From Rhodopirellula bahusiensis (GTDB lineage Bacteria; Planctomycetota; Planctomycetia; Pirellulales; Pirellulaceae): a stretch of 64,000 nt of DNA. Of this stretch, positions 54,387-63,029 are shown piece by piece. The DNA lies in assembly GCF_002727185.1 (NCBI RefSeq), contig NZ_NIZW01000015.1, positions 124,001-188,000 on the forward strand, in the 5' to 3' direction. How positions within the stretch are numbered: position 1 is the first letter of the stretch; every line of letters begins with the position of its first letter. Both the position numbers and the translations under genes were made by a program. The notes under the pieces are model-generated. The model did no database searches, was not told where the DNA came from, and saw only the letters and a program-made list of their open reading frames with translations.

Positions 54387-56855
54387 ATGCTTTCGATCTC
54401 GCCCTTTCGGCTGGCTGCAAGTTTTGCCTGGATCGCCTGCCTCGCATTCGCCGCTGCGTCCAACGCAGACGCTGCCAATCCGGCTTCCCAAAACAATCGG
54501 GATGTCGCGGACGACGCCGTTGATTTCCTGCAGGAACAATGTATCGATTGCCACGATGGTTCCAGCGGCGAAGGCGGATTTGACATCCATGCCGTCTCGA
54601 CCGATTTGTCGCGACCATCCGCTATGGATCAATGGGTCTCGATCCACGACCGAGTCCAATATGGTGAGATGCCTCCGCCGGAAGACATCGAACTCGACCC
54701 ACAAACGGCTCGCAGATTCACCGAACCGCTACGGCATCAATTGCGGACTTACCAACTCAACCAGCAGCGACGTGACGGACGCGTCCGAGGCCGCCGACTC
54801 AGCAACGAACAACTGTCTCGCACGCTGCAGGATCTGCTGAAGGTCGAACTGCCACTCGAAGACTTGATGCCTCCCGAACAAAGGGTTGGCGGCTACGTTC
54901 ATTTGGCGTCCGCTCAATCGATGTCACACTTTCAGCTCAACACCCACCTCAAAGTCGTCGACGCGGCTCTCGACGCGGCGTTCGACAAAGCAATGAAACC
55001 AGCGTCCGATTGGGCCATCGATATGGCTCCCAAGAAGATTGCCAACAAACCCAGGGGGCGTCGCAACCGGGATCCTGAAATGCGTGAAGGCCTCGCGGTC
55101 ATCTGGTCATCAGGAATGATCTTCTACGGTCGCATTTCATCGACCCGAGTCCCCGAGGACGGTTGGTATGAAATCACGCTGACGGCGTCCGGACTGAAGC
55201 CACCCAAGGACCACGGCGTTTGGTGCAGCGTCCGCAGCGGCGAATGCAACTCGGGTGCTCCGCTGCTGTCCTGGATCGGTAGCTTCGAAGCCAAAGCGGA
55301 GCCCCAAACGATGACCTACCAAGCGTGGCTGCCCAAAGGTCACATGCTGGAGGTCCGCCCCGCCGACCGAACGCTCAAACAAGGCCGCTTCCAAGGTGGC
55401 CAGGTCGGCTTTGGCGAAGGTGAAGACCAAGACATTCCCGGTGTGGCCATGCATTCACTGGCGATGAAACGCATTTACCCGGGCGGCGACCGCAAAGAAT
55501 CTCGCGAACGATTGCTCGGCAAACTTCCGCTTCGCTACAACCGCGAACTCAATCAATCCGAAGTCAACGTCGACAAGTTCAATGAGAAACGGGATCGCAA
55601 TGAACTGCGAGCCGCAATCGTCCGCTTTGCTGACCTTGCCTTTCGTCGCCCCGCGGACGCCTCGACGATCGAATCCATCCTGCAACTCGCCGAAGATGAA
55701 CGACAAAGCGGCGCAACGTTCATCGATGCCTTGCGAGCGGGATACCGTGCCGTGCTTTGCTCGCCTCGTTTTCTTTACCTGACTGAATTCTCCGATGATT
55801 CGGGGCGTTTGGACGATTGGGCGATCGCTTCACGATTGAGCTACTTCTTGACCGGATCGATGCCGGATGAAGTACTGCGAACTGCGGCCGATGAAGGATT
55901 GCTTCGCCACGACGGAGAACTCCAACGTCAGACGGATCGCCTTCTGAAAACTCGTCGGGGACAGCACTTCCTGGTCGACTTTTCCGATCAGTGGCTGGAC
56001 CTCGAAGACATTGATTTCACCGAACCCGACCGGCGTTTGTTTCGTGACTTTGATCCAACCGTGCAAGCAGCGATGCTGAGCGAAACGCATCATTTCCTGC
56101 AGCGTTTGATGGACGAAGATCGCCCCGTTCGTGAATTGGTCGGCGCCGATTACACCTACCTGAATTCGCGGCTGGCTCGATACTACGGGCTGACCGAATC
56201 CGAAGCCGACGTCGCCAATTTGGACGACCAAATGAAATTGGTCCGAGTCGATCCGGCGACCCCTCGTGGCGGACTGCTGACCCATGGATCAATTCTGAAA
56301 GTCACCGCGGCCGGCAACGACACGTCCCCGGTTCTGCGTGGTATTTGGGTTTCTGAGCGAATCCTAGGAGTCGAAATCCCCGCCCCGCCTGAAAACGTCC
56401 CTGCGGTGGAACCCGACATTCGCGGTGCGAAAACGATTCGCGAATTGCTAGCCAAACACCAAGCCGACTCGTCCTGTGCCGCTTGTCACCAAAACATCGA
56501 CCCACCTGGATTTGCACTCGAGAACTTTGATGCCGGAGGTCGCTGGCGTGATCGCTACATGCAAAAACGCGGTAACGCCTACAAACCAGGTGCCGATGTG
56601 GACCCCAGTTTCGAAATGCCCGACGGAGCAGCCTTCGACTCGTTCGTCGCTTTTCGTGATTTGATCGCGGAACGAGATGGACGATTGGCCGCGAACGTGG
56701 CGTCGCATTTGGTGACCTACGCGACCGGACAAACGATTCAGTTCGCTGACCGCGACCGAGTCGAAACCATCGTCGCGAATACCAAGGTCAACAAACACGG
56801 TTTCCGATCGCTGTTGGATGAAGTCATTCAGAGCGATCTGTTCCTTTCTAAGTGA
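54387..56855 (+). CDS. DUF1592-type planctomycete cytochrome protein
   Basis: 822 residues from ATG 54387; a TTG 15 bases upstream is less likely. A signal peptide (MLSISPFRLAASFAWIACLAFA) leads. Residues 30-110 are a cytochrome c-like part with CIDCH and GEMPPPED. Then come the DUF1587, DUF1592, DUF1588 and DUF1585-type blocks: RRLSNEQLSRTLQDLL, FADLAFRRPAD, YRAVLCSPRFLYLTE, RLSYFLTGSMPDE, VDFSDQWLDLEDID, GGLLTHGSILKVTAAGNDTSPVLRGIW and a second site CAACH. It is paired with a DUF1552 gene, as is usual. Probably a periplasmic or envelope redox protein; substrate unknown. Confidence 0.9.
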   Translation: MLSISPFRLAASFAWIACLAFAAASNADAANPASQNNRDVADDAVDFLQEQCIDCHDGSSGEGGFDIHAVSTDLSRPSAMDQWVSIHDRVQYGEMPPPEDIELDPQTARRFTEPLRHQLRTYQLNQQRRDGRVRGRRLSNEQLSRTLQDLLKVELPLEDLMPPEQRVGGYVHLASAQSMSHFQLNTHLKVVDAALDAAFDKAMKPASDWAIDMAPKKIANKPRGRRNRDPEMREGLAVIWSSGMIFYGRISSTRVPEDGWYEITLTASGLKPPKDHGVWCSVRSGECNSGAPLLSWIGSFEAKAEPQTMTYQAWLPKGHMLEVRPADRTLKQGRFQGGQVGFGEGEDQDIPGVAMHSLAMKRIYPGGDRKESRERLLGKLPLRYNRELNQSEVNVDKFNEKRDRNELRAAIVRFADLAFRRPADASTIESILQLAEDERQSGATFIDALRAGYRAVLCSPRFLYLTEFSDDSGRLDDWAIASRLSYFLTGSMPDEVLRTAADEGLLRHDGELQRQTDRLLKTRRGQHFLVDFSDQWLDLEDIDFTEPDRRLFRDFDPTVQAAMLSETHHFLQRLMDEDRPVRELVGADYTYLNSRLARYYGLTESEADVANLDDQMKLVRVDPATPRGGLLTHGSILKVTAAGNDTSPVLRGIWVSERILGVEIPAPPENVPAVEPDIRGAKTIRELLAKHQADSSCAACHQNIDPPGFALENFDAGGRWRDRYMQKRGNAYKPGADVDPSFEMPDGAAFDSFVAFRDLIAERDGRLAANVASHLVTYATGQTIQFADRDRVETIVANTKVNKHGFRSLLDEVIQSDLFLSK

Positions 56856-56956
56856 CCAACCCAAATCGCGGTCGAACTGAACATCCCAACTGATCGAAAA
56901 CATCGCACCACGCTTCGATCATCCCACCTGACCAATCCCGCCTTCGAGAATCAATC

Positions 56957-58258
56957 ATGAAACGCACCAACCTTCATTCGCGAAGTCCGTTGAAACGCCG
57001 CACCCTTTTGCGAGGCTCTGGTGTCGCGATGGGATTGCCATTTCTGTCGGCGATGCGTCAGTCATTCGCTGGCAGCGACAGCAACGAAGATTCGGGTCGA
57101 GCCAAACGATTTGTTGCCATGACGGTGGGCTTGGGGTTGCTGCCCGAAAACCTGGTTCCCGAAGGCGAAGGGATGAGCTACCAGCCCTCGCGATACCTCC
57201 AATCGTTGCAAGATCTTCGCGACAACGTGACCGTCGTTTCGGGTTCGTCGCATCCGGGCGTCAACGGTGGGCACCGCGCCGAAGCCAGCATTTTGACCGC
57301 GACTCCGATGGGTTCATCAGGTGCCGTCAACAACACGATTTCAATCGATCAATACCTGGCCAAACATAAAGGTCACGAAACGCGATTTCCCTCGCTCGTT
57401 TGCAGCACCGGTGGCTCCACCAGTCCCTGCTACACCGAAAGCGGAGCGATGATCCCACCGATCACTTCCGCGTCGCAGTTGTTCGCTGAACTGTTCGTGA
57501 ACAGCTCGCCAGCAGAACGCGAGAAGCAGGCGGATCGAGTTCGTCAGGGTCGAAGCATCATGGACATCGTCGCCGAAGACGCCAAGTCGCTTCAGCGTGA
57601 CCTGGGCAGCGGCGACCGAGATCGACTGGACGCTTACTTCACGAGCGTCCGTCAGCTTGAACAACGCATGCAGCAATCTCAAAAGTGGGCCGAAATGCCG
57701 AAGCCCGCGGTGGATGCGACTGCGCCGGTCGACATTCGGAACCCCAATGACCTGATCGCACGAATGAAGACGATGTGCGATGTCGTTTCCCTGGCGTTGG
57801 AAACCGATTCGACCCGTTACGTGACACTGCACTTGCCGGGAAGTGGCGGCGTGGTTCCGGTCGACGGAGTGGAGGAGGGCTATCACTCGCTCAGCCACCA
57901 CGGCCGAGACGAAACCAAACTGGAGCAACTCGCTTTGGTCGAAGAAGCCATGATCGGACAGTGGGGCGAATTCCTTCGTGGGCTGAGCGAACACGGCAAC
58001 TCACACGGCAATCTGCTGGATGACACCACCGTGTTCCTCACCAGCAACCTTGGCAACTCGTCCAACCACGACAATCGAAACATGCCCGTGTTGATCGCTG
58101 GCGGCGGCTTCAAACACGGCGGTCACTTGGCCTTTGACCGCAAGAACAACTACCCGCTGCCGAACTTCTATGTCTCACTTTTGCAACAGCACGGATTGGA
58201 GGTCGATCAGTTTGCCAGCAGCACGGGAACGATGAACGGCCTGGGAATCACCTCCTGA
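56957..58258 (+). CDS. DUF1552 protein with Tat-like signal
   Basis: 433 residues. The N-terminus [17 protein letters not shown] has the twin-arginine pattern, as typical of DUF1552. Internal blocks are [59 protein letters not shown] and [23 protein letters not shown], the last resembling DUF1501-type active-site regions. The alkaline phosphatase-like superfamily is suspected but not established. It begins 101 bases downstream of the DUF1592 gene and is likely in the same operon, paralleling the DUF1549/DUF1501 pair at the start of the window. Function unknown. Confidence 0.88.
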   Translation: MKRTNLHSRSPLKRRTLLRGSGVAMGLPFLSAMRQSFAGSDSNEDSGRAKRFVAMTVGLGLLPENLVPEGEGMSYQPSRYLQSLQDLRDNVTVVSGSSHPGVNGGHRAEASILTATPMGSSGAVNNTISIDQYLAKHKGHETRFPSLVCSTGGSTSPCYTESGAMIPPITSASQLFAELFVNSSPAEREKQADRVRQGRSIMDIVAEDAKSLQRDLGSGDRDRLDAYFTSVRQLEQRMQQSQKWAEMPKPAVDATAPVDIRNPNDLIARMKTMCDVVSLALETDSTRYVTLHLPGSGGVVPVDGVEEGYHSLSHHGRDETKLEQLALVEEAMIGQWGEFLRGLSEHGNSHGNLLDDTTVFLTSNLGNSSNHDNRNMPVLIAGGGFKHGGHLAFDRKNNYPLPNFYVSLLQQHGLEVDQFASSTGTMNGLGITS

Positions 58259-58876
58259 TTGACGCAACCTCCACCTGACTTTTCGCCGTCTCGAACGGAA
58301 TCCATTGCGATCCCACGGGGCGGCACACGAGCATTGGCAAGACGAGTGATGGCCGGCCATGACCCGAGAGCGTCTTAGATCGCCTGGGTCCTCACTGATG
58401 AAACGCCGCCTTAAAACCACGTCCCGATTCTGCTGGAAGCTTGATCGGCACCCTGCTTACTGATGCCGATTGCTGTTGTCTCAAGCGTTCAGGCAGCCCG
58501 AATACCAGCACCAAGAGCAGGAACACTTGCACACTTCCTGCGCATAACCGCATTTCTATTGGGCAACTCTGCGGACGCGTTCCACCCTAACGGGCCAGAA
58601 GCAATGACGTTGTGATTGAGGTGTGTTTGAAATTGTGAAAATAGTCAAAACGCAGACTGCTCAAATTTCGCATCCACAGCAAACTGCCTTGGTTGAAATC
58701 TGCCCCCATGGTCGAGCGTTTCGATAGGACCGATCGTCCGCCGGGCCTCGCGCGAATTGAGTTTGGCCTCTTGCTTGCGATGTGGAATCGAACTTCACAC
58801 GTGTCGAAATTCAGAGCACTTGATGCTGATCGACACGTCAAAGTCATTTCGTTTAAGCAATTGGAAACCACAAGTG
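58259..58876. other. 618-base intergenic region
   Basis: Between the DUF1552 gene and a DUF1559 gene, both plus strand. Open frames are short and look non-coding. I see no hairpin after the DUF1552 stop that I would call a terminator, and no RNA gene. The DUF1559 promoter must be here. Confidence 0.4.
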
Positions 58877-59995
58877 ATGCGACGTCCTCAATCCTTCCAC
58901 TCCCCCAAAAGCGCCGTCAGGACTTCGGGCTTTACCCTCGTCGAACTTCTTGTCGTCATCGCCATCATCGGCGTGCTCGTTGGCCTACTGCTTCCTGCCG
59001 TGCAGTCCGCACGTGAAGCTGCCCGCCGAATGCAATGTTCGAACAACATGAAGCAAATTGGATTGGCGATCCACATGTACCACGATGCCTTCAAGGCATT
59101 CCCGCCTGCCTCCTACGCGATGGCAGATTCGGGCGACCTGAACCGGCCCGCCTCATGGATGGTTCGGATCCTTCCTTTCCTCGAACAAACCGCCGCTTAC
59201 TCGAACGTCGATTTCAGCGGTGACTTCTCCAACCGAGACGGCATCAACTACAGCTGGCGCGGGCTCGACGGTCTGGTCGTCCCGACGTTCAACTGCCCCT
59301 CCAGTCCGCTCGAGATTTTCCGTCAAGACACTGCCTCAGCAGGCACCATTGCTCTCGGATCACCAGAAACTCTGCAAACACAAGTTGCATGTTACGCCGG
59401 TGTCGCGGGGATGTATCACTACGGCCAAGGCACTGGCAACGATGCCCCCTACACGCTGTGGAACGGCCACAACGGCCGTGTCGATTACAACGGAGTCATC
59501 ATTCCCGTTGACAGCAAGAACGGTCGCCCCCTGCGATTTGCATCGATTCTCGACGGCACAACCAACACGATTGCCGTTGGTGAAACGGGGAACTTCAAGT
59601 CGGTCATTCAAGAGGATGGCACCCGACAACAACACGACGATCGCGTCGGCAACTGGCACGGTGGAGCTTGGTCCGGCGGTGGTGGAGACCCCAATTTAGG
59701 AGCGGCGGATGGATACCGAATGAACGTCGCTTCCATTCGCGCCGGCATCAACTTCACTCCCGTCTATCCAACGACACGCTATGGAACTGGCGGCGGCCCC
59801 TACTTCGGCATCGGTCCCTACTGGTACGGACGCCCCGGAATGCACTCGCCCTTCCGCTCGGCACACGTTGGTGGTGCTCAGTTCGTTCTATCAGACGGAT
59901 CAGTCCACTTCGTCAGCGAGAACATCAACTACCAAGTCCTCTTGGATCTAGCTTGCCGACTAGACGGCAACATCATCGAAGACTTCCAAAACTAG
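58877..59995 (+). CDS. DUF1559 protein with prepilin-like N-terminus (copy 3)
   Basis: 372 residues from ATG 58877; upstream in-frame ATGs read non-coding-like sequence. The N-terminus TSGFTLVELLVVIAIIG is a prepilin-like methylation signal. Then come QCSNNMKQIGLAIHMYHDAF, PPASYAMAD, LDGTTNTIAVGE and the C-terminal QFVLSDGSVHFVSENINYQVLLDLACRLDG. It is more divergent than the tandem copies 1 and 2 and lacks their GAREVIDGEF end. A hairpin at 60015 and a lipoprotein gene at 60104 follow, an arrangement repeated at 61166-62763. Confidence 0.92.
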   Translation: MRRPQSFHSPKSAVRTSGFTLVELLVVIAIIGVLVGLLLPAVQSAREAARRMQCSNNMKQIGLAIHMYHDAFKAFPPASYAMADSGDLNRPASWMVRILPFLEQTAAYSNVDFSGDFSNRDGINYSWRGLDGLVVPTFNCPSSPLEIFRQDTASAGTIALGSPETLQTQVACYAGVAGMYHYGQGTGNDAPYTLWNGHNGRVDYNGVIIPVDSKNGRPLRFASILDGTTNTIAVGETGNFKSVIQEDGTRQQHDDRVGNWHGGAWSGGGGDPNLGAADGYRMNVASIRAGINFTPVYPTTRYGTGGGPYFGIGPYWYGRPGMHSPFRSAHVGGAQFVLSDGSVHFVSENINYQVLLDLACRLDGNIIEDFQN

Positions 59996-60014
59996 CTTTC
60001 GCAAACGCTAGGAA

Positions 60015-60046
60015 AACGGTCCCGCCGCAGTTGCCGCGGGGCCGTT
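60015..60046. terminator. hairpin between DUF1559 and lipoprotein genes
   Basis: AACGGTCCCGC pairs with GCGGGGCCGTT (11 bases with one wobble pair) over a ten-base loop. It lacks a T-run, so may be a partial terminator or an RNA-stabilising structure that lowers expression of the next gene. Confidence 0.55.
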
Positions 60047-60103
60047 CCCGGCCTCCGCATGCCTCTCTTACCTCCAACACATTTGAAGACACCGAGCCGA
60101 TAC

Positions 60104-60574
60104 ATGACACGCCTCACTCAACTCTTTTCACTTCTCTGCCTTACCGTTCTCGCAGTTGGCTGCTCGTCAGGTGACAAACCGGATCTCGTGCCCGTCGCCG
60201 GCACGCTGACCAAAGACGGCGTTCCGTTCGTCAACGCAACGCTGGAGTTTCATCCGCAAGGCCACGGCGGCGTCTCTTATGGCCAAACCGACGAAACGGG
60301 TCAGTTCAAACTGCACTACACGACAGGCGAAGCTGGCGCCGCGATCGGATCACACGAAGTGCACGTCTTCGGCGGACACGAGCAAGGAAAGGCCGCACCC
60401 GCATCAGCGGCGACCGCATCGAACCCTGATGAGGGAGAGGCCCCGACTATCATCGGCAGCCCCGATGGCGAGAAGAAGCGAGGACGCGGCAACGGCGCGC
60501 CAGCTGGCCCAGTCAAAATCACCGCTGAAGTAAGCGATTCGGACAATCAGTTGTCCCTCACCATGCCATCGTGA
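60104..60574 (+). CDS. lipoprotein with transthyretin-like domain
   Basis: 156 residues from ATG 60104 (MTRLTQLFSLLCLTVLAVGC), a signal peptide with a lipobox at AVGC. Residues 24-105 form a beta-rich domain, VPVAGTLTKDGVPFVNATLEFHP...YGQTDETGQFKLHYTTGEAGAAIGSHEVHVFG, typical of carboxypeptidase regulatory-like/transthyretin-like folds. The remaining tail is Ala, Pro, Gly and Lys-rich, with a final PVKITAEVSDSDNQLSLTMPS strand. Such lipoproteins commonly follow DUF1559 genes in planctomycetes; a role with the DUF1559 protein is inferred. A hairpin follows at 60597. Confidence 0.82.
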   Translation: MTRLTQLFSLLCLTVLAVGCSSGDKPDLVPVAGTLTKDGVPFVNATLEFHPQGHGGVSYGQTDETGQFKLHYTTGEAGAAIGSHEVHVFGGHEQGKAAPASAATASNPDEGEAPTIIGSPDGEKKRGRGNGAPAGPVKITAEVSDSDNQLSLTMPS

Positions 60575-61165
60575 TCAGATCTCGCAACTGAGCCGTGCAT
60601 TGCTCAGTTTATGAGCAATGCAAACGACCGGGCAATCACCGCCCGCAGTTCTCAAAGGGACGTTCCATTCCCTTGAATGGGGTTCAGAGGCAAACAAAGA
60701 TCGCATCCACCTCTGCTCACTGCCGGAACTCACCCACCAACCGGATTGATTCTGAGCATCCGGTAGTGACAAATTCAACGGCGACTGAATTCACATTCAG
60801 CAAACAACGCTGATCGCCTCGAAATCGTGCAACTATGCGCGCACTTGAGGCGTTCGGCGTTTTGAACCCCATCCGTCAGGGAACGGGTCGAAACCCTAAA
60901 AACCGGTTTGGGAAGCAATTATTTAAAATAACTGGAATTTCATTACCCCTTTTTCAAAGCCACACGGATGAGCTTTGGCCGGATTCCTCACCACAAACCG
61001 AACGTGGAACCGTATGCGACCACTCCGGCCGATTGGTGTGACAAGGAGTCTTGGTCCCTTTCTTGCGAAGCGTTGGGCATATCACGCGTCGCCCTTCCCG
61101 ATCGAATCGATCGAGCAAAGGAGACGCCAGCCCTCTTAAAGCACTTGCAGATAGGATCCTAATTC
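60575..61165. terminator. intergenic region with terminator-like hairpin at 60597-60621
   Basis: GCATTGCTCA/TGAGCAATGC, a ten-base perfect stem with a five-base loop, lies 22 bases after the lipoprotein stop, without a T-run. The remaining part, up to 61165, is AT-richer near 60910-60950 and contains the promoter and ribosome-binding site (AGGA, nine bases before the ATG) of the next DUF1559 gene. No other gene is seen. Confidence 0.55.
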
Positions 61166-62431
61166 ATGCGTCGTCCGCACTCCTCCCCAACCCAAAGTCG
61201 CACCGGCTTCACGCTCGTTGAGCTGTTGGTTGTTATCGCGATCATTGGTGTTCTCGTTGGCCTCTTGCTACCGGCTGTCCAGGCGGCTCGAGAAGCAGCT
61301 CGTCGGATGAGCTGCACCAACAACATGAAGCAGCTTGGCTTGGCCATGCACAACTACCATTCTGCCTACGGAATGATCCCCAAGCACGGCACCGGTGCAA
61401 CTGATTCATCACAAGGGATGCAAACTTGGTCCTCCAGTACCAACTCGCTGATGATGCTGAGCTGCTTCGTCAGCATGACCCCCTTCGTCGAACAGCAAGC
61501 ACTGTGGGAAGAAATCAGCAACCCATCGACCTACCAGGTCTCTGACCCAAACACACCTCGCAGTCCAGCTTGGCCCGCAATGGGCCCAGCCCCAGAACAA
61601 ACTTCGATCGGATACAACTATCGTCCTTGGATGACTCAGTTGAGTACACTTCGCTGCCCGAGTGACCCCGGCGAAGGTCTTCCAGCGATGGGACGTTGTA
61701 ACTACTCAGCTTGCCTGGGTGATTCCAGCAACTGGCTGATGCTATACGGAAACTTGGGCGACGGCTTTGAGCCATATCAATACGCCGCCACTCGAACCAA
61801 CGCGACTGCTCGTGGTTTCTTCAAACCTCGTGTTCAAACTCGCTTCCGCGACGTCCTTGACGGTCTTTCCAACACGATCGCCTTCGGCGAACACATCTCG
61901 TCACTGTTTGACCGAGACGTCCGTGGTCAAACGGCTTATGACATCCCAACGGCCTACGACAACCCTCGCGGTTGCGATGGCTACGTCAGCGTCGAGCGTC
62001 CAAACTTCTGGTCCGATGGAACTGACGGCGGCACCGCACCACCAAACTTGATGGGTGGCACCGCTTGGTTCTCCGAGAACTGGGGTCGCGGATGTGCTTG
62101 GGCACACTTCGGATCGGTGGACACTGGCATGCTGACCCAAGCGGCACCCAACAGCCCAACGTGCAACGGTTGGTGGAGCAAACTGCAACCTGGCAACATG
62201 CCACCTAGCAGTCGCCACCCCGGTGGTTGCAACGTTGTCATGGGCGACGGTGCTGTGAGATTCATCACCGACTCGATCGAATCGGGTGACCAGACTTCAA
62301 ACAGCCCCGGCTACCACAATGACCAATATGTCATGACGGGTGCCTTGGCTCCCGGTGCTCAAAGCCCTTATGGATTGTGGGGTGCTCTCGGCACTCGTGC
62401 CTCCGGCGAAATTCTCGACTCAGAATTCTGA
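61166..62431 (+). CDS. DUF1559 protein with prepilin-like N-terminus (copy 4)
   Basis: 421 residues. The N-terminus SRTGFTLVELLVVIAIIG has the prepilin-like signal. The body is like copies 1 and 2: SCTNNMKQLGLAMHNYHSAYG, TPFVEQQALWEEISNPS, RCPSDPGEGLPAMGRCNYSA, FRDVLDGLSNTIAFGEH, SSRHPGGCNVVMGDGAVRFI and GALGTRASGEILDSEF at the end. It is followed by a strong hairpin and a small lipoprotein, as copy 3 is. Likely a surface pseudopilin-like protein of unknown role. Confidence 0.94.
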   Translation: MRRPHSSPTQSRTGFTLVELLVVIAIIGVLVGLLLPAVQAAREAARRMSCTNNMKQLGLAMHNYHSAYGMIPKHGTGATDSSQGMQTWSSSTNSLMMLSCFVSMTPFVEQQALWEEISNPSTYQVSDPNTPRSPAWPAMGPAPEQTSIGYNYRPWMTQLSTLRCPSDPGEGLPAMGRCNYSACLGDSSNWLMLYGNLGDGFEPYQYAATRTNATARGFFKPRVQTRFRDVLDGLSNTIAFGEHISSLFDRDVRGQTAYDIPTAYDNPRGCDGYVSVERPNFWSDGTDGGTAPPNLMGGTAWFSENWGRGCAWAHFGSVDTGMLTQAAPNSPTCNGWWSKLQPGNMPPSSRHPGGCNVVMGDGAVRFITDSIESGDQTSNSPGYHNDQYVMTGALAPGAQSPYGLWGALGTRASGEILDSEF

Positions 62432-62461
62432 TTCGGCAGATTCGCCATGTTGCAAATTCAC

Positions 62462-62493
62462 GAGCCGAGTTCGCTCCTCCGCGAACTCGGCTC
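62462..62493. terminator. strong hairpin between DUF1559 and small lipoprotein
   Basis: GAGCCGAGTTCGC pairs perfectly with GCGAACTCGGCTC (13 bases) over a six-base loop, followed by TCTCCTTTG. It is likely a terminator or attenuator within the DUF1559-lipoprotein unit. Confidence 0.7.
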
Positions 62494-62550
62494 TCTCCTT
62501 TGTAAAACAAACGACCAACGACGAACCCTCTCACACACAGAATCATTCCG

Positions 62551-62763
62551 ATGAAAAAGTTCACTTCGCTCGCTTTGCTTGGCTCTGCTCTTTTGCTATC
62601 GACCGGGTGCGGTCGACCTGACAGCGCGCTTGTCACTCCCGATGCCGAGTTCTACGCAAAGGGCCTGGAAGCCGAAAAGAACGGCCTGCCACCTGGAACC
62701 GTGGCACCTCAGAAGGGAAAGCTTCAACCTGAACCGCCAGTCGCTGCTCCTTCCACTCCATGA
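62551..62763 (+). CDS. small lipoprotein
   Basis: 70 residues. The signal peptide MKKFTSLALLGSALLLSTGC ends in a lipobox. The mature part is Pro-rich: GRPDSALVTPDAEFYAKGLEAEKNGLPPG... A polar, proline-rich tail suggests a flexible linker. It is 119 bases downstream of a DUF1559 gene, with a hairpin between. Similar in size and position to the lipoprotein at 31609. Function unknown. Confidence 0.78.
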   Translation: MKKFTSLALLGSALLLSTGCGRPDSALVTPDAEFYAKGLEAEKNGLPPGTVAPQKGKLQPEPPVAAPSTP

Positions 62764-63029
62764 TCGCTTAGCAAGTGGGCAGGAGCGATTGGTACACTCA
62801 GTCGCGCCGCGTTGGTCGCGGATCTCGCCACTAAAAGAAAGTGGCTATCATCACAAACACTGATGAGGTTACCGCCAATCATTCCTGCCTTCCTGCTGAA
62901 CACCAGTTCGATGCGAATCGCGTCCGCGTCGACGGAAAGTGAAGCTCGAACAGAGTGTTCTCGATGATCGTGCGATTGAATCCATCTCGCTGCGGCCTCT
63001 CTTGCGTACGATTGATCAAGCCATCACGG

